Notes under the pieces: model-generated | What the model saw: the letters and a program-made list of their open reading frames with translations, nothing else | Told to the model about the DNA's origin: nothing | Database searches by the model: none | Program-made: the position numbers and the translations under genes | In this document: in pieces, positions 25,471 through 34,361 of the stretch | Layout: every line of letters starts with the position of its first letter | Numbering within the stretch: position 1 is the first letter of the stretch | From: CAWUIO01 sp963922455 | GTDB taxonomy: Bacteria > Bacteroidota > Bacteroidia > Cytophagales > Microscillaceae | DNA: 64,000 bases | Direction of reading: 5' to 3' | Assembly: GCA_963922455.1 (NCBI GenBank) | Contig: CAWUIO010000019.1 | Location: forward strand, 1 to 64,000

Positions 25471-27738
25471 TTACTCGGAGTCGACCCGGGAGATACTTTC
25501 TACCCCATCAATATCTCGAATTTCGTCCAAGAGGGTCTGCAAATGCTGCTTGTTACGAACAAACAACTTAATTTTTCCCTCAAAAATTCCCTCATCGGTA
25601 ATTCCGACATCGATGGCACTGATGTTGACTTTCATGTCACCCGAAATAAATTGGGTCACATCGCGTACCAGTCCGATACGGTCATTTCCTACAATTTTGA
25701 GTTCTACTTGGAAAAATTGCTCTTTTTGGGATTTCCAGACTGCCTTGATAATGCGGTAGCCATATTGAGACATCAAACTTACCGAATTGGGACAGTCCGT
25801 CCGGTGAATTTTGATCCCGTCGTGGATCGTAATGAAGCCAAAAACGTCGTCGCCGGGCATGGGCTTGCAACAGGAAGCCAGGGTGTATTGTAGGGCAGAC
25901 TCATCGCCAATCACCAAAGCCTCAGATTTAGGTACCTGTTGGAGTTTGTCCAGGTCAGGGCTTGGGGAAGGTTTGGGGAGTGCGTTTTCTTTATTTCGGT
26001 TGAACGTATGTTGCTTTTCCCGGCGATTTTTCCAATCTCTAAAATCATTGAGCCTTTTGGATTTGACATAGCCTTGCCCCACATCGTAAAACAAGTCGGA
26101 GAGATGTTTAATTTGAAGAAAACCCTTGAGTTGGTTCAGGTTTTCATCATTGTATTCAAACTTGTATTGCTTGAAGCGTTTTTGAACCACTTCCTTGCCA
26201 AGTAAGATGCTTTCTTTCCGTTCATAACGGATGTAGTCTTTGATCTTAGAGGAGGCTCGGGTGGTCACCACCAGTTTCAACCAATCGGCATTGGGCTTGG
26301 CCTGGGGGGAGGTTACAATTTCAATTTGGTCTCCATTGCGCAGTTTATAGCTGAGGGGCACCATCTTTTGATTAACTTTGGCCCCAAGGCAGCTTAGCCC
26401 TATTTCTGTATGAATAGAAAAAGCAAAGTCTAAGACAGAAGAGCCATTGGGGAGGCTCTTCAAATCTCCTTTGGGGGTAAAGACAAATATTTCTTCTTGT
26501 AGAAAATTAGACCGAAAGGCATTGATAAACTCCGTTGCCGATAGGCTCTGGTCTTGCTCCCTTAATTCTCGGATGGTCCGTACCCAAGTATCCAGTCCAG
26601 ACTCTGATTGGTCTTGGCGTTTGGACTTGCCTTTTTTCCGTTTTTCCTTGTATTTCCAGTGGGCAGCATAGCCCTTTTCGGCAATTTCGTCCATGCGTTC
26701 GGTACGAATTTGGACTTCAACCCATTTTCCCTCGGGGCCCATGACTGTAGTATGCAAAGACTCATAGCCATTGGTTTTGGGAGTGCTGATCCAGTCACGT
26801 AAACGGTCCGGATTAGGCTTATAAAAATCGGTTACCAAGGAATATACCCGCCAACAGTCGGCTTTTTCGTGTTCTTCCGGGCTTTGTATAACAATACGGA
26901 TAGCAAATAAATCATAGATTTTCTCAAAGGGGACATTCTGCCTTTGCATCTTGTTCCAAATGGAATAAATAGACTTGGGGCGGCCAAAAACCCGGGCGTA
27001 AAAGCCGGCCCCGAAGAGGGCTTCATTTAGCGGCCCAATGAATTCGCTGATAAACTTATTGCGTTGGGCCTTGGTTTTATTCAACTTGTCGGCAATACCC
27101 CGGTAGATATCCCGCTGGGAGTATTTGAGGTATAAATCTTCCAACTCGGTTTTAATCTTGTACAAGCCGAGGCGGTGAGCTAAGGGAGCATAGATGAAAA
27201 TGGTTTCGGAGGCGATTTTAAGCTGTTTGTCACGCTTCATACTGGCCAGGGTACGCATATTGTGCAAGCGGTCGGCCAGTTTGACCATGATCACCCGGAC
27301 ATCATCCGAAATGGTTAAGATCATCCGGCGAAAGTTTTCGGCTTGTTCAGAAATCCCTAGCTTGACATCGTATTTACCGGAAACTTTTATTTTGGTAACC
27401 CCATCAACAATCTTGGCTACTTTGGAGCCAAAGCGTTCCTGGATATCTTCTATGGTCCAAGACGTATCTTCTACTACATCGTGTAACAGGGCGGCGGCAA
27501 CCGCAGTGGGCCCGAGGTTAATTTCTTCTACCACAATTTGGGCAACCGCAATGGGGTGTAAGATATAGGGCTCTCCGCTTTTACGGCGTACCCCAAAGTG
27601 TGCCTTGGCTGCCAAACGGAACGACTCCCGGATCATTTCTGAATCTCCGGGTCGTAAAATAGGGTCAATCGCCCGGCGAAGCTTGTAATACTGGTGAAGT
27701 ATTTCTTTATGTTCCGCTAATACTTTTAGGGTTTGCAT
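25471..27738 (-). CDS. bifunctional (p)ppGpp synthetase/hydrolase, Rel/SpoT family
   Basis: 755 aa, full length. Order: HD hydrolase domain (FGVRRKSGEPYILHPIAVA, HDVVEDT, KLADRLHNMRTL), synthetase domain (ARVFGRPKSIYSIWNKM, YDLFAIRIV, KTNGYESLHTTV), TGS (FVFTPKGDLKSLPNGSSVLDFAFSIHT), zinc-finger/helical region (ASCCKPMPGDDVFGF) and a C-terminal ACT domain (VELKIVGNDRIGLVRDVTQF). The hydrolase motifs are intact, so it should both make and degrade the alarmone. ATG start; 73 bp upstream of the fur start, same strand. Confidence 0.95.
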   Translation of the reverse strand: MQTLKVLAEHKEILHQYYKLRRAIDPILRPGDSEMIRESFRLAAKAHFGVRRKSGEPYILHPIAVAQIVVEEINLGPTAVAAALLHDVVEDTSWTIEDIQERFGSKVAKIVDGVTKIKVSGKYDVKLGISEQAENFRRMILTISDDVRVIMVKLADRLHNMRTLASMKRDKQLKIASETIFIYAPLAHRLGLYKIKTELEDLYLKYSQRDIYRGIADKLNKTKAQRNKFISEFIGPLNEALFGAGFYARVFGRPKSIYSIWNKMQRQNVPFEKIYDLFAIRIVIQSPEEHEKADCWRVYSLVTDFYKPNPDRLRDWISTPKTNGYESLHTTVMGPEGKWVEVQIRTERMDEIAEKGYAAHWKYKEKRKKGKSKRQDQSESGLDTWVRTIRELREQDQSLSATEFINAFRSNFLQEEIFVFTPKGDLKSLPNGSSVLDFAFSIHTEIGLSCLGAKVNQKMVPLSYKLRNGDQIEIVTSPQAKPNADWLKLVVTTRASSKIKDYIRYERKESILLGKEVVQKRFKQYKFEYNDENLNQLKGFLQIKHLSDLFYDVGQGYVKSKRLNDFRDWKNRREKQHTFNRNKENALPKPSPSPDLDKLQQVPKSEALVIGDESALQYTLASCCKPMPGDDVFGFITIHDGIKIHRTDCPNSVSLMSQYGYRIIKAVWKSQKEQFFQVELKIVGNDRIGLVRDVTQFISGDMKVNISAIDVGITDEGIFEGKIKLFVRNKQHLQTLLDEIRDIDGVESISRVDSE

Positions 27739-27891
27739 ACTTTAAGCAATTGATTAATTGGTTTTCAACCAACCTCCCATGTAGAAAGGTCGAGTATCCG
27801 CTACATACGCTCTCGCGTTTTGGTTCAATTTGTAACCGTTTCAATGAAAGCGATTAAAATCTTGGTGCTTAAATTTGTGAGTAAAAAATAC

Positions 27892-27921
27892 TTGTACTTA
27901 TTAAAAAAGTTTCTAAATTTG
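27892..27921 (+). promoter_or_regulatory. Bacteroidota-type promoter of tRNA-Leu
   Basis: TTG at 27892-27894, spacer of 19 bp, then TAAATTTG at 27914-27921, a full match to the -33/-7 consensus of this phylum. The expected start is about 15 bp before the tRNA. Confidence 0.75.
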
Positions 27922-27940
27922 CACTCCAATTAAATGGCCT

Positions 27941-28022
27941 GCGGATATGGCGGAATTGGTAGACGCACTAGATTTAGGATCTAGCGCCGCGAGGCGTGGG
28001 GGTTCGACTCCCTCTATCCGCA
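27941..28022 (+). tRNA. tRNA-Leu (anticodon UAG)
   Basis: 82 nt with a 7 bp acceptor stem GCGGATA/TATCCGC, discriminator A, D arm with GGAATTGGTAGAC, anticodon stem CTAGA/TCTAG and loop TTTAGGA giving anticodon TAG at 27975-27977, a short variable arm as in Leu tRNAs, and GGTTCGACTCC in the T arm. CCA is not encoded. It reads CUA and by wobble other CUN codons. Confidence 0.95.
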
Positions 28023-28028
28023 CTAATT

Positions 28029-28054
28029 CCCTCAACTTCGGTTGAGGGATTTTT
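28029..28054 (+). terminator. terminator of tRNA-Leu
   Basis: CCCTCAAC-TTCG-GTTGAGGG, an 8 bp perfect stem with a UUCG tetraloop, followed by ATTTTTG, 6 bp after the tRNA. Confidence 0.9.
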
Positions 28055-28093
28055 GTAGGTATTCTATCCACCATTGTTTAATCTGATACTGCC

Positions 28094-29470
28094 TTGAATA
28101 TCGTTCTTGACCAACCCAGTCCTACCGACGCCTCAATTAAAATTACACTCTACGAGGAAGATTACCAACCTCAGGTTGAAAAAAAAATTAAGAGCTATAG
28201 CAAACAGATGAACCTGAAAGGGTTCCGCCCTGGGAAGGTTCCCCCGGCCATCGTTAAAAAAATGTATGGCAAAACCATTCTGGCCGAAGAAATTAATGCC
28301 GTTCTATCGGAGTCTATCCATACATACGTCCAAGAAAACGACCTCAATGTAGTAGGTGATCCTATTCCGCAATTAAACGATGAAGAAGCAATTGATTGGG
28401 GAAACCAAAAGGAATACACCTTCCAATATAAACTTGGGGTGGTGCCTCCCTTCGAAATAAACCCCAGTGATTTGCAAGTCACCCGTTACAAGGTAGATTA
28501 TACAGACGACGAGTTGCAGGAATTGATAAAAGACCTTCGCCAAAGAAACGGGGAAACCAGCCCGGCCGAAAATTCGGAAGAAGGAGATTTCATGTTTGGC
28601 GATTTAAAGCCCCTGCTAAGTGAGGAGCCTAGTGAAGAAGAAGCCCAAACAGAAGAAGAAAATACGTTCCCGCTCAGTGTCCTCCTTCCTTACAACCAAT
28701 TAAGCGATAGCGTAGCCAGTGAGTTTTTAGGAAAAAAGTTTGGAGATGTGGTCCAGTTTAATATCCAGGAATTATTTGCCAACGGGGCCCGGGGCATAAG
28801 CCTAGCTACGGGCTTGAGTGAAGAGGAGGCGGCGCAATTGCAAGGGGACTTTACCTTTACTTTTGAGCGCATTACCCGCACGGAGTTGGCCGAGATGAAC
28901 GAAGATTTCTACCAGAAAGTATTGGGTGAAGAAGTAAAAGACCAAGAAGCCTTCCAAGAAAGGGTGCGGGAATTGGTAAAAGAAAATTTTGAACGGGATG
29001 CCGAGCAATATATGATGGCCCAAATCCGAAAATCTTTTGGCGATAAAGTGGAGATGGAATTGCCCGAAAGCTTTTTGAAAGAGTGGCTCCTACTGAGCAA
29101 TGAAGGCGTAACGGCCGAGCAAATCGAAGAGGAATTTGACGGCTTTCGAGATAATCTCAAATGGAACCTGATCCAGCAAAAAGTGGTCAAAGAGCAATCT
29201 CTGGGAGCCACCAAAGAAGAAATTGAAGCCCGGGCCCGGGGCATGATTGCCTCCCAATTTGGTGGACAACTTCCGATGGGTCCCGAATTTGAAAGCCACA
29301 TGGACTCCTTGGTAAAAACCTTCCTAGAGGCCCAAGACGGACGTAATATGCAACACGTCGTGGGGCAAGTTCTAGATGATAAAGTTTTATTTTACCTACG
29401 TGAGCAAGTCGAGGTAGTGGAAGCTGAAACTACGCGCGATGAATTTGAAAAACTAATACAGCCCCAATAG
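28094..29470 (+). CDS. tig: trigger factor
   Basis: 458 aa. N-terminal ribosome-binding domain with the signature stretch LKGFRPGKVPPAIVKKMYG (the FRxGKxP motif), a divergent FKBP-like middle domain around residues 155-255 and a long helical C-terminal chaperone domain. Assists co-translational folding at the exit tunnel. The start is a TTG (MNIVLDQPSPTD); no nearby ATG gives the conserved N-terminus. First of three linked proteostasis genes: clpP and clpX follow on the same strand. Confidence 0.92.
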   Translation: MNIVLDQPSPTDASIKITLYEEDYQPQVEKKIKSYSKQMNLKGFRPGKVPPAIVKKMYGKTILAEEINAVLSESIHTYVQENDLNVVGDPIPQLNDEEAIDWGNQKEYTFQYKLGVVPPFEINPSDLQVTRYKVDYTDDELQELIKDLRQRNGETSPAENSEEGDFMFGDLKPLLSEEPSEEEAQTEEENTFPLSVLLPYNQLSDSVASEFLGKKFGDVVQFNIQELFANGARGISLATGLSEEEAAQLQGDFTFTFERITRTELAEMNEDFYQKVLGEEVKDQEAFQERVRELVKENFERDAEQYMMAQIRKSFGDKVEMELPESFLKEWLLLSNEGVTAEQIEEEFDGFRDNLKWNLIQQKVVKEQSLGATKEEIEARARGMIASQFGGQLPMGPEFESHMDSLVKTFLEAQDGRNMQHVVGQVLDDKVLFYLREQVEVVEAETTRDEFEKLIQPQ

Positions 29471-29541
29471 TGTTAAGGCTTAGACATTATGCGAGGTTTT
29501 GATTACCCGTATTTTGGTTTAAATTAGCTAAAAATATACTT

Positions 29542-30291
29542 ATGAAAGAGCATTCTAGATCAGGATCTTACAATAAATTCGCTTTTACGAGCCAAGCAAA
29601 GCCGGAAATCCGAAGTGAATACTCAGCCCAAGACTTCCGGGATTTTGCCGTGAAACATCGAGGTATCTCGGGTAGTACGTTTGACGACTACGTTAAAGTG
29701 GTTGACCCGATTACCAACCTTACGCCCAATATCATTGAGGAGCGACGTATGAATGCCGTCGTGATGGATGTGTATTCTCGCTTGATGATGGACCGCATTA
29801 TTTTCTTAGGTTACCCCATCGATGATCAAGTAGCCAATATTGTGGTAGCCCAATTGCTCTATTTAGAATCTTTAGATTCCAAAAAAGACGTCTTGATTTA
29901 CATCAATAGCCCAGGAGGGTCGGTATATGCCGGTTTAGGGGTTTACGATACGATGCAATACATCAAACCCGATGTGGTGACCATTTGTACTGGCTTGGCG
30001 GCTTCTATGGCGGCGGTATTATTAGCAGGGGGTACTAAAGAAAAACGATCGGCTTTAAAACACGCGCGGATAATGATCCACCAACCCTTCGGTGGGGCGG
30101 GCGGACAAGCTTCGGACGTGGAAATTTCTGCCCAGCAAATTTTATCCGTTCGGAAAGAATTGTATGATATCCTGGCCCAACACAGTGGTAAAACCTACGA
30201 AGATATCGATCGGGATTCTGACCGTGACCACTGGCTCTCGGCCCAAGAAGCTCAAGAATATGGGCTTATTGACGAGGTCTTGTCTCGCTAG
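29542..30291 (+). CDS. clpP: ATP-dependent Clp protease proteolytic subunit
   Basis: 249 aa. Catalytic Ser155 in GLAASMAAV and His180 in ARIMIHQPFGG are present; they sit about 44 residues later than in E. coli ClpP, so there is a polar N-terminal extension of about 45 residues (MKEHSRSGSYNKFAF onward) that may be a long propeptide. A later start is possible (MNAVVMDV at residue 70 is too late for the fold). Forms the tetradecameric chamber used with ClpX, encoded 75 bp downstream. Confidence 0.95.
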   Translation: MKEHSRSGSYNKFAFTSQAKPEIRSEYSAQDFRDFAVKHRGISGSTFDDYVKVVDPITNLTPNIIEERRMNAVVMDVYSRLMMDRIIFLGYPIDDQVANIVVAQLLYLESLDSKKDVLIYINSPGGSVYAGLGVYDTMQYIKPDVVTICTGLAASMAAVLLAGGTKEKRSALKHARIMIHQPFGGAGGQASDVEISAQQILSVRKELYDILAQHSGKTYEDIDRDSDRDHWLSAQEAQEYGLIDEVLSR

Positions 30292-30366
30292 TCTTTTTGG
30301 CAGAATACTAATAAGTTATTATATTGCTTCCTATTCTTTCTCGTGAATAGGAAGCTGTTTGTATCT

Positions 30367-31593
30367 ATGGCACAACTCATCTGTTCTTTCTGCGGTAAAA
30401 AAAAGAATGAGGTACTGATTATCGTATCTGGTTTGAACGGTCATATCTGTGACGAATGTATTTTCCAGGCCCACCAAATTGTCCTGGAAGAGATGAAAGT
30501 CAAATCGGATGGCCCCCCTCCGAAGTTTAACCTCATCAAACCCATAGAAATGAAAAAGCACCTCGACCGCTATGTCGTGGGGCAAGATGATGCCAAAAAA
30601 GTGCTTACCGTAGCCGTCTACAATCATTACAAGCGCCTCATGCAACCCAAAGTGGGTTCCGAAGAGGTCACGATTGAAAAGTCTAACATTGTCATGGTAG
30701 GAGAGACAGGTACCGGTAAAACCTACCTGGCCAAAACCCTGGCCCGGATCTTACAAGTACCTTTCTGTATTGCCGATGCCACAGTACTCACCGAAGCAGG
30801 GTATGTGGGAGAAGATGTAGAAAATGTGCTCACCCATCTCCTACAAGCGGCCGACTATGACGTGGAATCGGCCGAACGGGGGATTGTATACATTGATGAA
30901 ATCGATAAAATTGCCCGTAAGTCAGACAATCCTTCCATCACCCGGGATGTGAGTGGCGAAGGGGTGCAACAAGCCCTGCTCAAAATGTTGGAAGGGTCCC
31001 ATGTGAATGTTCCCCCTCAAGGAGGCCGGAAACACCCCGAACAAAAACTAGTACAGATCAATACCGAAAATATCCTCTTTATCTGCGGAGGGGCTTTTGA
31101 CGGAATCCAGCGCATGATCGCCCGGCGCCTAAAAAACCGTCCCGTAGGGTTTACCAATGCGCCCGATGCCGAAGAGCCCGACAATGACAATTTATTGCAA
31201 TATGTCAATGCTCAAGACCTTAAGACTTTTGGCCTAATTCCCGAATTGGTAGGCCGCCTTCCGGTCTTGACCTATCTACAACCCCTCACCCGTGAAACCA
31301 TTCGCCGTATTTTGGTGGAGCCCAAAAATGCCCTCATTCGTCAGTACAAAAAACTGATGGAATTGGAAGATATTGAATTGCATTTTGAAGAAGCGGCCCT
31401 CGATTACATCGTAGACAAAGCCTTTGAAACCCGCTTGGGAGCCCGCGGCCTACGCTCCATCTGTGAGGCCATTATGACCAATGCGATGTATGACCTCCCT
31501 TCCCAAAAAGATGTCAAAGAGTTTACCGTTACCCTGGATTATGCCCGCCAAAACTATGAACGCTCAAGGATGAGTATCCTCAAAGTGGCTTAA
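30367..31593 (+). CDS. clpX: Clp protease ATP-binding subunit ClpX
   Basis: 408 aa from the ATG at 30367 (MAQLICSFCGKKK); the longest ORF starts eight codons upstream. N-terminal C4 zinc-binding domain (CSFC ... CDEC), Walker A GETGTGKT, Walker B IVYIDEIDKIARK, pore loop GYVGEDVE, sensor and arginine-finger region (GLIPELVGRLPVLTYL). Unfoldase that delivers substrates to ClpP. TTTG ends 5 nt before the ATG. Behind it lies an 848 bp region with two repeat copies. Confidence 0.96.
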   Translation: MAQLICSFCGKKKNEVLIIVSGLNGHICDECIFQAHQIVLEEMKVKSDGPPPKFNLIKPIEMKKHLDRYVVGQDDAKKVLTVAVYNHYKRLMQPKVGSEEVTIEKSNIVMVGETGTGKTYLAKTLARILQVPFCIADATVLTEAGYVGEDVENVLTHLLQAADYDVESAERGIVYIDEIDKIARKSDNPSITRDVSGEGVQQALLKMLEGSHVNVPPQGGRKHPEQKLVQINTENILFICGGAFDGIQRMIARRLKNRPVGFTNAPDAEEPDNDNLLQYVNAQDLKTFGLIPELVGRLPVLTYLQPLTRETIRRILVEPKNALIRQYKKLMELEDIELHFEEAALDYIVDKAFETRLGARGLRSICEAIMTNAMYDLPSQKDVKEFTVTLDYARQNYERSRMSILKVA

Positions 31594-31680
31594 AAAGGCA
31601 TAAAATCACGCACATTTCCCGAAGAAGGGAATTTTCTCTTTATTTTCAGGGATTTATCCTTATTTTTGGAATTGTTCCCA

Positions 31681-31842
31681 ATGAAATACCTGGTTTTTTT
31701 GCCGCATAGCTTTCGTTTTGGCAAAGCCCACGTATTTGATGGGAGACCTATTCTCTGGTATATTCGGCATCCGAAACTAGAAAACAAAGAAGAGATTTGG
31801 GGCTCCCCCGCGCGATGCCCATGGGTAGATGTTTGTCCATGA
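31681..31842 (+). CDS. doubtful small ORF running into repeat copy 6
   Basis: 53 codons from an ATG (MKYLVFLPHSFRFGKAHVF). A TATTTTTG box at 31661-31668 precedes it, and the first 39 codons look protein-like. The last 14 or so codons and the stop lie in repeat copy 6, so if it is a gene, its end was replaced by the repeat. No family recognised. Confidence 0.25.
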   Translation: MKYLVFLPHSFRFGKAHVFDGRPILWYIRHPKLENKEEIWGSPARCPWVDVCP

Positions 31843-31936
31843 TTGCCGGCGCGGGTCGGGCTACCCAGGCAAGCCCGAGCCTGCCCCGCGCATGGCCCTT
31901 TCGGTCTCGGCCGCAAGCGGTGGGTATCCCTAAGCC
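31799..31936 (+). repeat. 3'-end structured repeat, copy 6 (type B)
   Basis: 138 bp, 205 bp after clpX. Begins GGGGCTCCCCCGCGC; the inner helix is CCCGCGC/GCGCGGG; the centre is type B (CTACCCAGGCAAGCCCGAGC, GTCTCGGCCGCAAG, CGGTGGGTA) and the end is TCCCTAAGCC. A GA-rich tract (AAGAAGAAGAG) follows at once. Confidence 0.85.
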
Positions 31937-32255
31937 GAAGAAGAAGAGAAAAAAGAGAGTAGAGATAAGAAATTCTTTTGGTGTGCCTAGTCCTAGCATC
32001 TTGCTAAGTAAGCTAGCTCTAGGTGGCCAGTTTACTGAGGGCATCGGGAGTATCGTAGGAGAAACTCTAAGGAAATAGGTAGCCAGGAATTATCCAGATT
32101 CTCGGCTTTGGATAGGCAAAAGTAGTTTACCTACCTGAGCGGCTGCTAGTTGAGTATTTCGGTAAGATAGGGTATACATACCTGAGATTGGAAAACTGGG
32201 ATTGTCACCTTTAAAGCAAGCTAGTCCCGGTTCTCGCCTCTCGGTTCCCGCTTTT
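31937..32255. other. spacer between two opposed repeat copies, no gene seen
   Basis: 319 bp between copy 6 and copy 7. The first 35 bp are GA-rich (AGAAAAAAGAGAGTAGAGAT); the last 30 bp are CT-rich, so both repeats are flanked on their inner side by a purine-rich strand in their own sense. No ORF or RNA recognised. Confidence 0.5.
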
Positions 32256-32385
32256 GGCTGAGGGATAGAGCGGCCTGTTTGAGCCCGCCGCTGCCTGCGG
32301 GCTGGCCGGCGAGTAGCGAAAGCCCGACCCCGGCCTGGTAGAGAAGGACAAAAGGGGATATATTGGAGTAGCCGGGGGCAGCCCC
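32256..32385 (-). repeat. 3'-end structured repeat, copy 7 (type A)
   Basis: 130 bp, minus orientation. Begins GGGGCTGCCCCCGGC, inner helix CCCCGGC/GCCGGGG, centre GCTTTCGCTACTCGCCGGCC and GGGCTCAAACAGGCCGCTC, end ATCCCTCAGCC. The outer helix is GGCTG/CAGCC, changed on both sides from the common GGCTT/AAGCC. It is the only copy not behind a gene 3' end in its own orientation; its start lies 56 bp from the methyltransferase start. Confidence 0.9.
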
Positions 32386-32441
32386 CGTATTAAATAGCCT
32401 AAGGAGCAATTGGGATTCATTGATCATTCAATATAGGTGCC

Positions 32442-33515
32442 TTGATAGAAAAACTAGGACATAGGGTGGTACACCACCTCAGAGATCTACATGATTTTCG
32501 GAAGCTGCCGGAGATCAAACACCGTATCCGGGATTTGATCCAGGAAATCAACCGGGCAGCTGCACATAAACCCCAAGTTGCTCCTTATGTGGCGGCTTCT
32601 CGGGGCTTTGCGGTGAAAAATGAGTATTTGCTGGGAGAATTACAGCAGATTTTGGAAGCCCAGACCTTAGAACGAACCCAATACTATATTCAGCGCTTGA
32701 TTAAGGGGCTGTCGGAGGTACGCACCAATCGGGTGAATGACCTAAATCTAAATCGTTGGAAAGAATACGATGATATTTGGACCGATAGTCTCTGGCTGGT
32801 ACCCCGTCGAGACCGTAGTGGTAGCCATCGGGCCGATTACTGGGGCAATTTTATTCCCCAAATCCCTAATCAATTGCTAAGACGCTTTACCAAGGCTGGC
32901 GACTGGGTCTTGGATCCTTTTATGGGCAGCGGTACGACCCTTATTGAGAGCCGGCGTTTGGGAAGAAATGCCTTGGGAGTAGAACTGCAAGCCGAAATTG
33001 CTCAGAAAACCCGGGAACGCTTGCATAAAGAAGGGCAAAACGGCTTAGGTTGCCGCCTGGAAACCCTCGTGGCCGATTGCACGGCCCTGGATTATGAGGA
33101 AGTCTTAAAGACTTACGGTATCCCCAATTTTCAACTGGCGGTATTGCACCCGCCGTATTGGGATATTATTCAGTTTAGTGAACGCCCAGAAGATCTCTCA
33201 AATACCACTTCATTACCCGATTTTTTGCAAAAGATAGGAGAGCTGGCCCAAAAAATCCGCCCAGTTCTGGCCAAGGGCCGTCATTTGGCCTTGGTGATCA
33301 GTGATAAATACGAAAAGGGGGAATGGATTCCACTAGGCTTCCGCTCGATGCAAGTGGTACAAGAGAGTGGCTATATGCTCAAATCTATTGTAGTGAAGAA
33401 TTTTGAAGATACCCGGGGGAAAATGAACCAACAAGCTCTGTGGCGGTATCGGGCTTTGCAGGGAGGGTTTTACGTATTTAAGCACGAGTATATTTTTCTT
33501 TTTCAAAAAAAATAA
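32442..33515 (+). CDS. DNA methyltransferase (amino-type), orphan
   Basis: 357 aa, TTG start. SAM-binding motif DPFMGSGTTLIES at residues 158-170 and catalytic motif HPPYWD at 236-241 (DPPY-like, with PPYW favouring N4-cytosine or N6-adenine methylation). A helical N-terminal region of about 130 residues precedes the catalytic core. Motif order I before IV. No restriction endonuclease or specificity gene is near, so it is an orphan methylase or an RNA/DNA methylase of another role. Directly followed by the WG-repeat gene (no gap). Confidence 0.78.
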   Translation: MIEKLGHRVVHHLRDLHDFRKLPEIKHRIRDLIQEINRAAAHKPQVAPYVAASRGFAVKNEYLLGELQQILEAQTLERTQYYIQRLIKGLSEVRTNRVNDLNLNRWKEYDDIWTDSLWLVPRRDRSGSHRADYWGNFIPQIPNQLLRRFTKAGDWVLDPFMGSGTTLIESRRLGRNALGVELQAEIAQKTRERLHKEGQNGLGCRLETLVADCTALDYEEVLKTYGIPNFQLAVLHPPYWDIIQFSERPEDLSNTTSLPDFLQKIGELAQKIRPVLAKGRHLALVISDKYEKGEWIPLGFRSMQVVQESGYMLKSIVVKNFEDTRGKMNQQALWRYRALQGGFYVFKHEYIFLFQKK

Positions 33516-34355
33516 ATGGCTTCCTGTATGCGAGGGATACGACGCGCTATGTACTTTTTTCAGTTGCTAGTCTTGGCGGGACTTGGGGCACTTATTTTAG
33601 CTTGTGCTGGCTCCCCTCAGGCCGATCAAGAATTGGATAACCGGGCTTTTAGTGAAGCCGATTCTTTTCTACAAGCTCCAGAAAGTGAAGAAGGCATCCC
33701 AGAAGATTTTGAAAGAAAAGAGTACGAAGAAGTAGATGTGTACCAAGAAGACCGGGCCCGGGTGAGAGAAGGAGATTGGTACGGGTATATTGATCCAGAA
33801 GGGAGAGAGGTCATCTCCTTGGTGTATCAAGAGGCCGGACGCTTTGAAGATAGTTTGGCCCGCGTTAAGCAACAAGGCAAGTTTGGGTTTATTGATTATG
33901 CAGGTAAGGAAGTTATTCCGATTCAGTACGATAAAGTAGGGCGCTTTAAGGAGGGAAAGATCTCGGTAGAGGTAGAGGGCCTATACGGTTTTGTAGATAA
34001 AGAAGGAGAAGAAATTGTGGAGCCTCAATATACATGGGCGGGCAATTACGTGGAAGACCGCGTACGTGTGGAATTAGAAGGGAAGTGGGGGTTTTTAGAC
34101 CCAGAAGGAGAAGAAGTGGTTGCTTTGGAGTATGATGGGGCCCGTGATTTTAGCGAAGGCTTGGCCGGTGTTTGGAAAGGCCAAAAGTGGGGCTATATAG
34201 ATGATCAAGGAGAAGTAGTTCTGGATTTTGTGTACGATCGGGCCTTGGATTTCAAGAAAAAACAAGCAAAAGTCCGACAGGAAGGGAATACTTTTTACAT
34301 TAACCCTCAAGGAGATTGTGTGAAAGACTGCCCTAAAGAAGGGGAGCCAGAATGA
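33516..34355 (+). CDS. WG-repeat lipoprotein
   Basis: 279 aa; start at 33516 directly behind the methyltransferase stop, or at 33549 (MYFFQLLVLAG). Lipobox LILACAGS gives a lipidated Cys. From residue 85 there are about six WG repeats of 20-30 residues (WYGYIDPEGREV, KFGFIDYAGKEVI, LYGFVDKEGEEIV, KWGFLDPEGEEVV, KWGYIDDQGEVV). WG repeats form beta-rich scaffolds; here probably on the periplasmic side of the outer membrane or on the cell surface. Acidic throughout. Function unknown. Confidence 0.8.
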   Translation: MASCMRGIRRAMYFFQLLVLAGLGALILACAGSPQADQELDNRAFSEADSFLQAPESEEGIPEDFERKEYEEVDVYQEDRARVREGDWYGYIDPEGREVISLVYQEAGRFEDSLARVKQQGKFGFIDYAGKEVIPIQYDKVGRFKEGKISVEVEGLYGFVDKEGEEIVEPQYTWAGNYVEDRVRVELEGKWGFLDPEGEEVVALEYDGARDFSEGLAGVWKGQKWGYIDDQGEVVLDFVYDRALDFKKKQAKVRQEGNTFYINPQGDCVKDCPKEGEPE

Positions 34356-34361
34356 GCAAGC

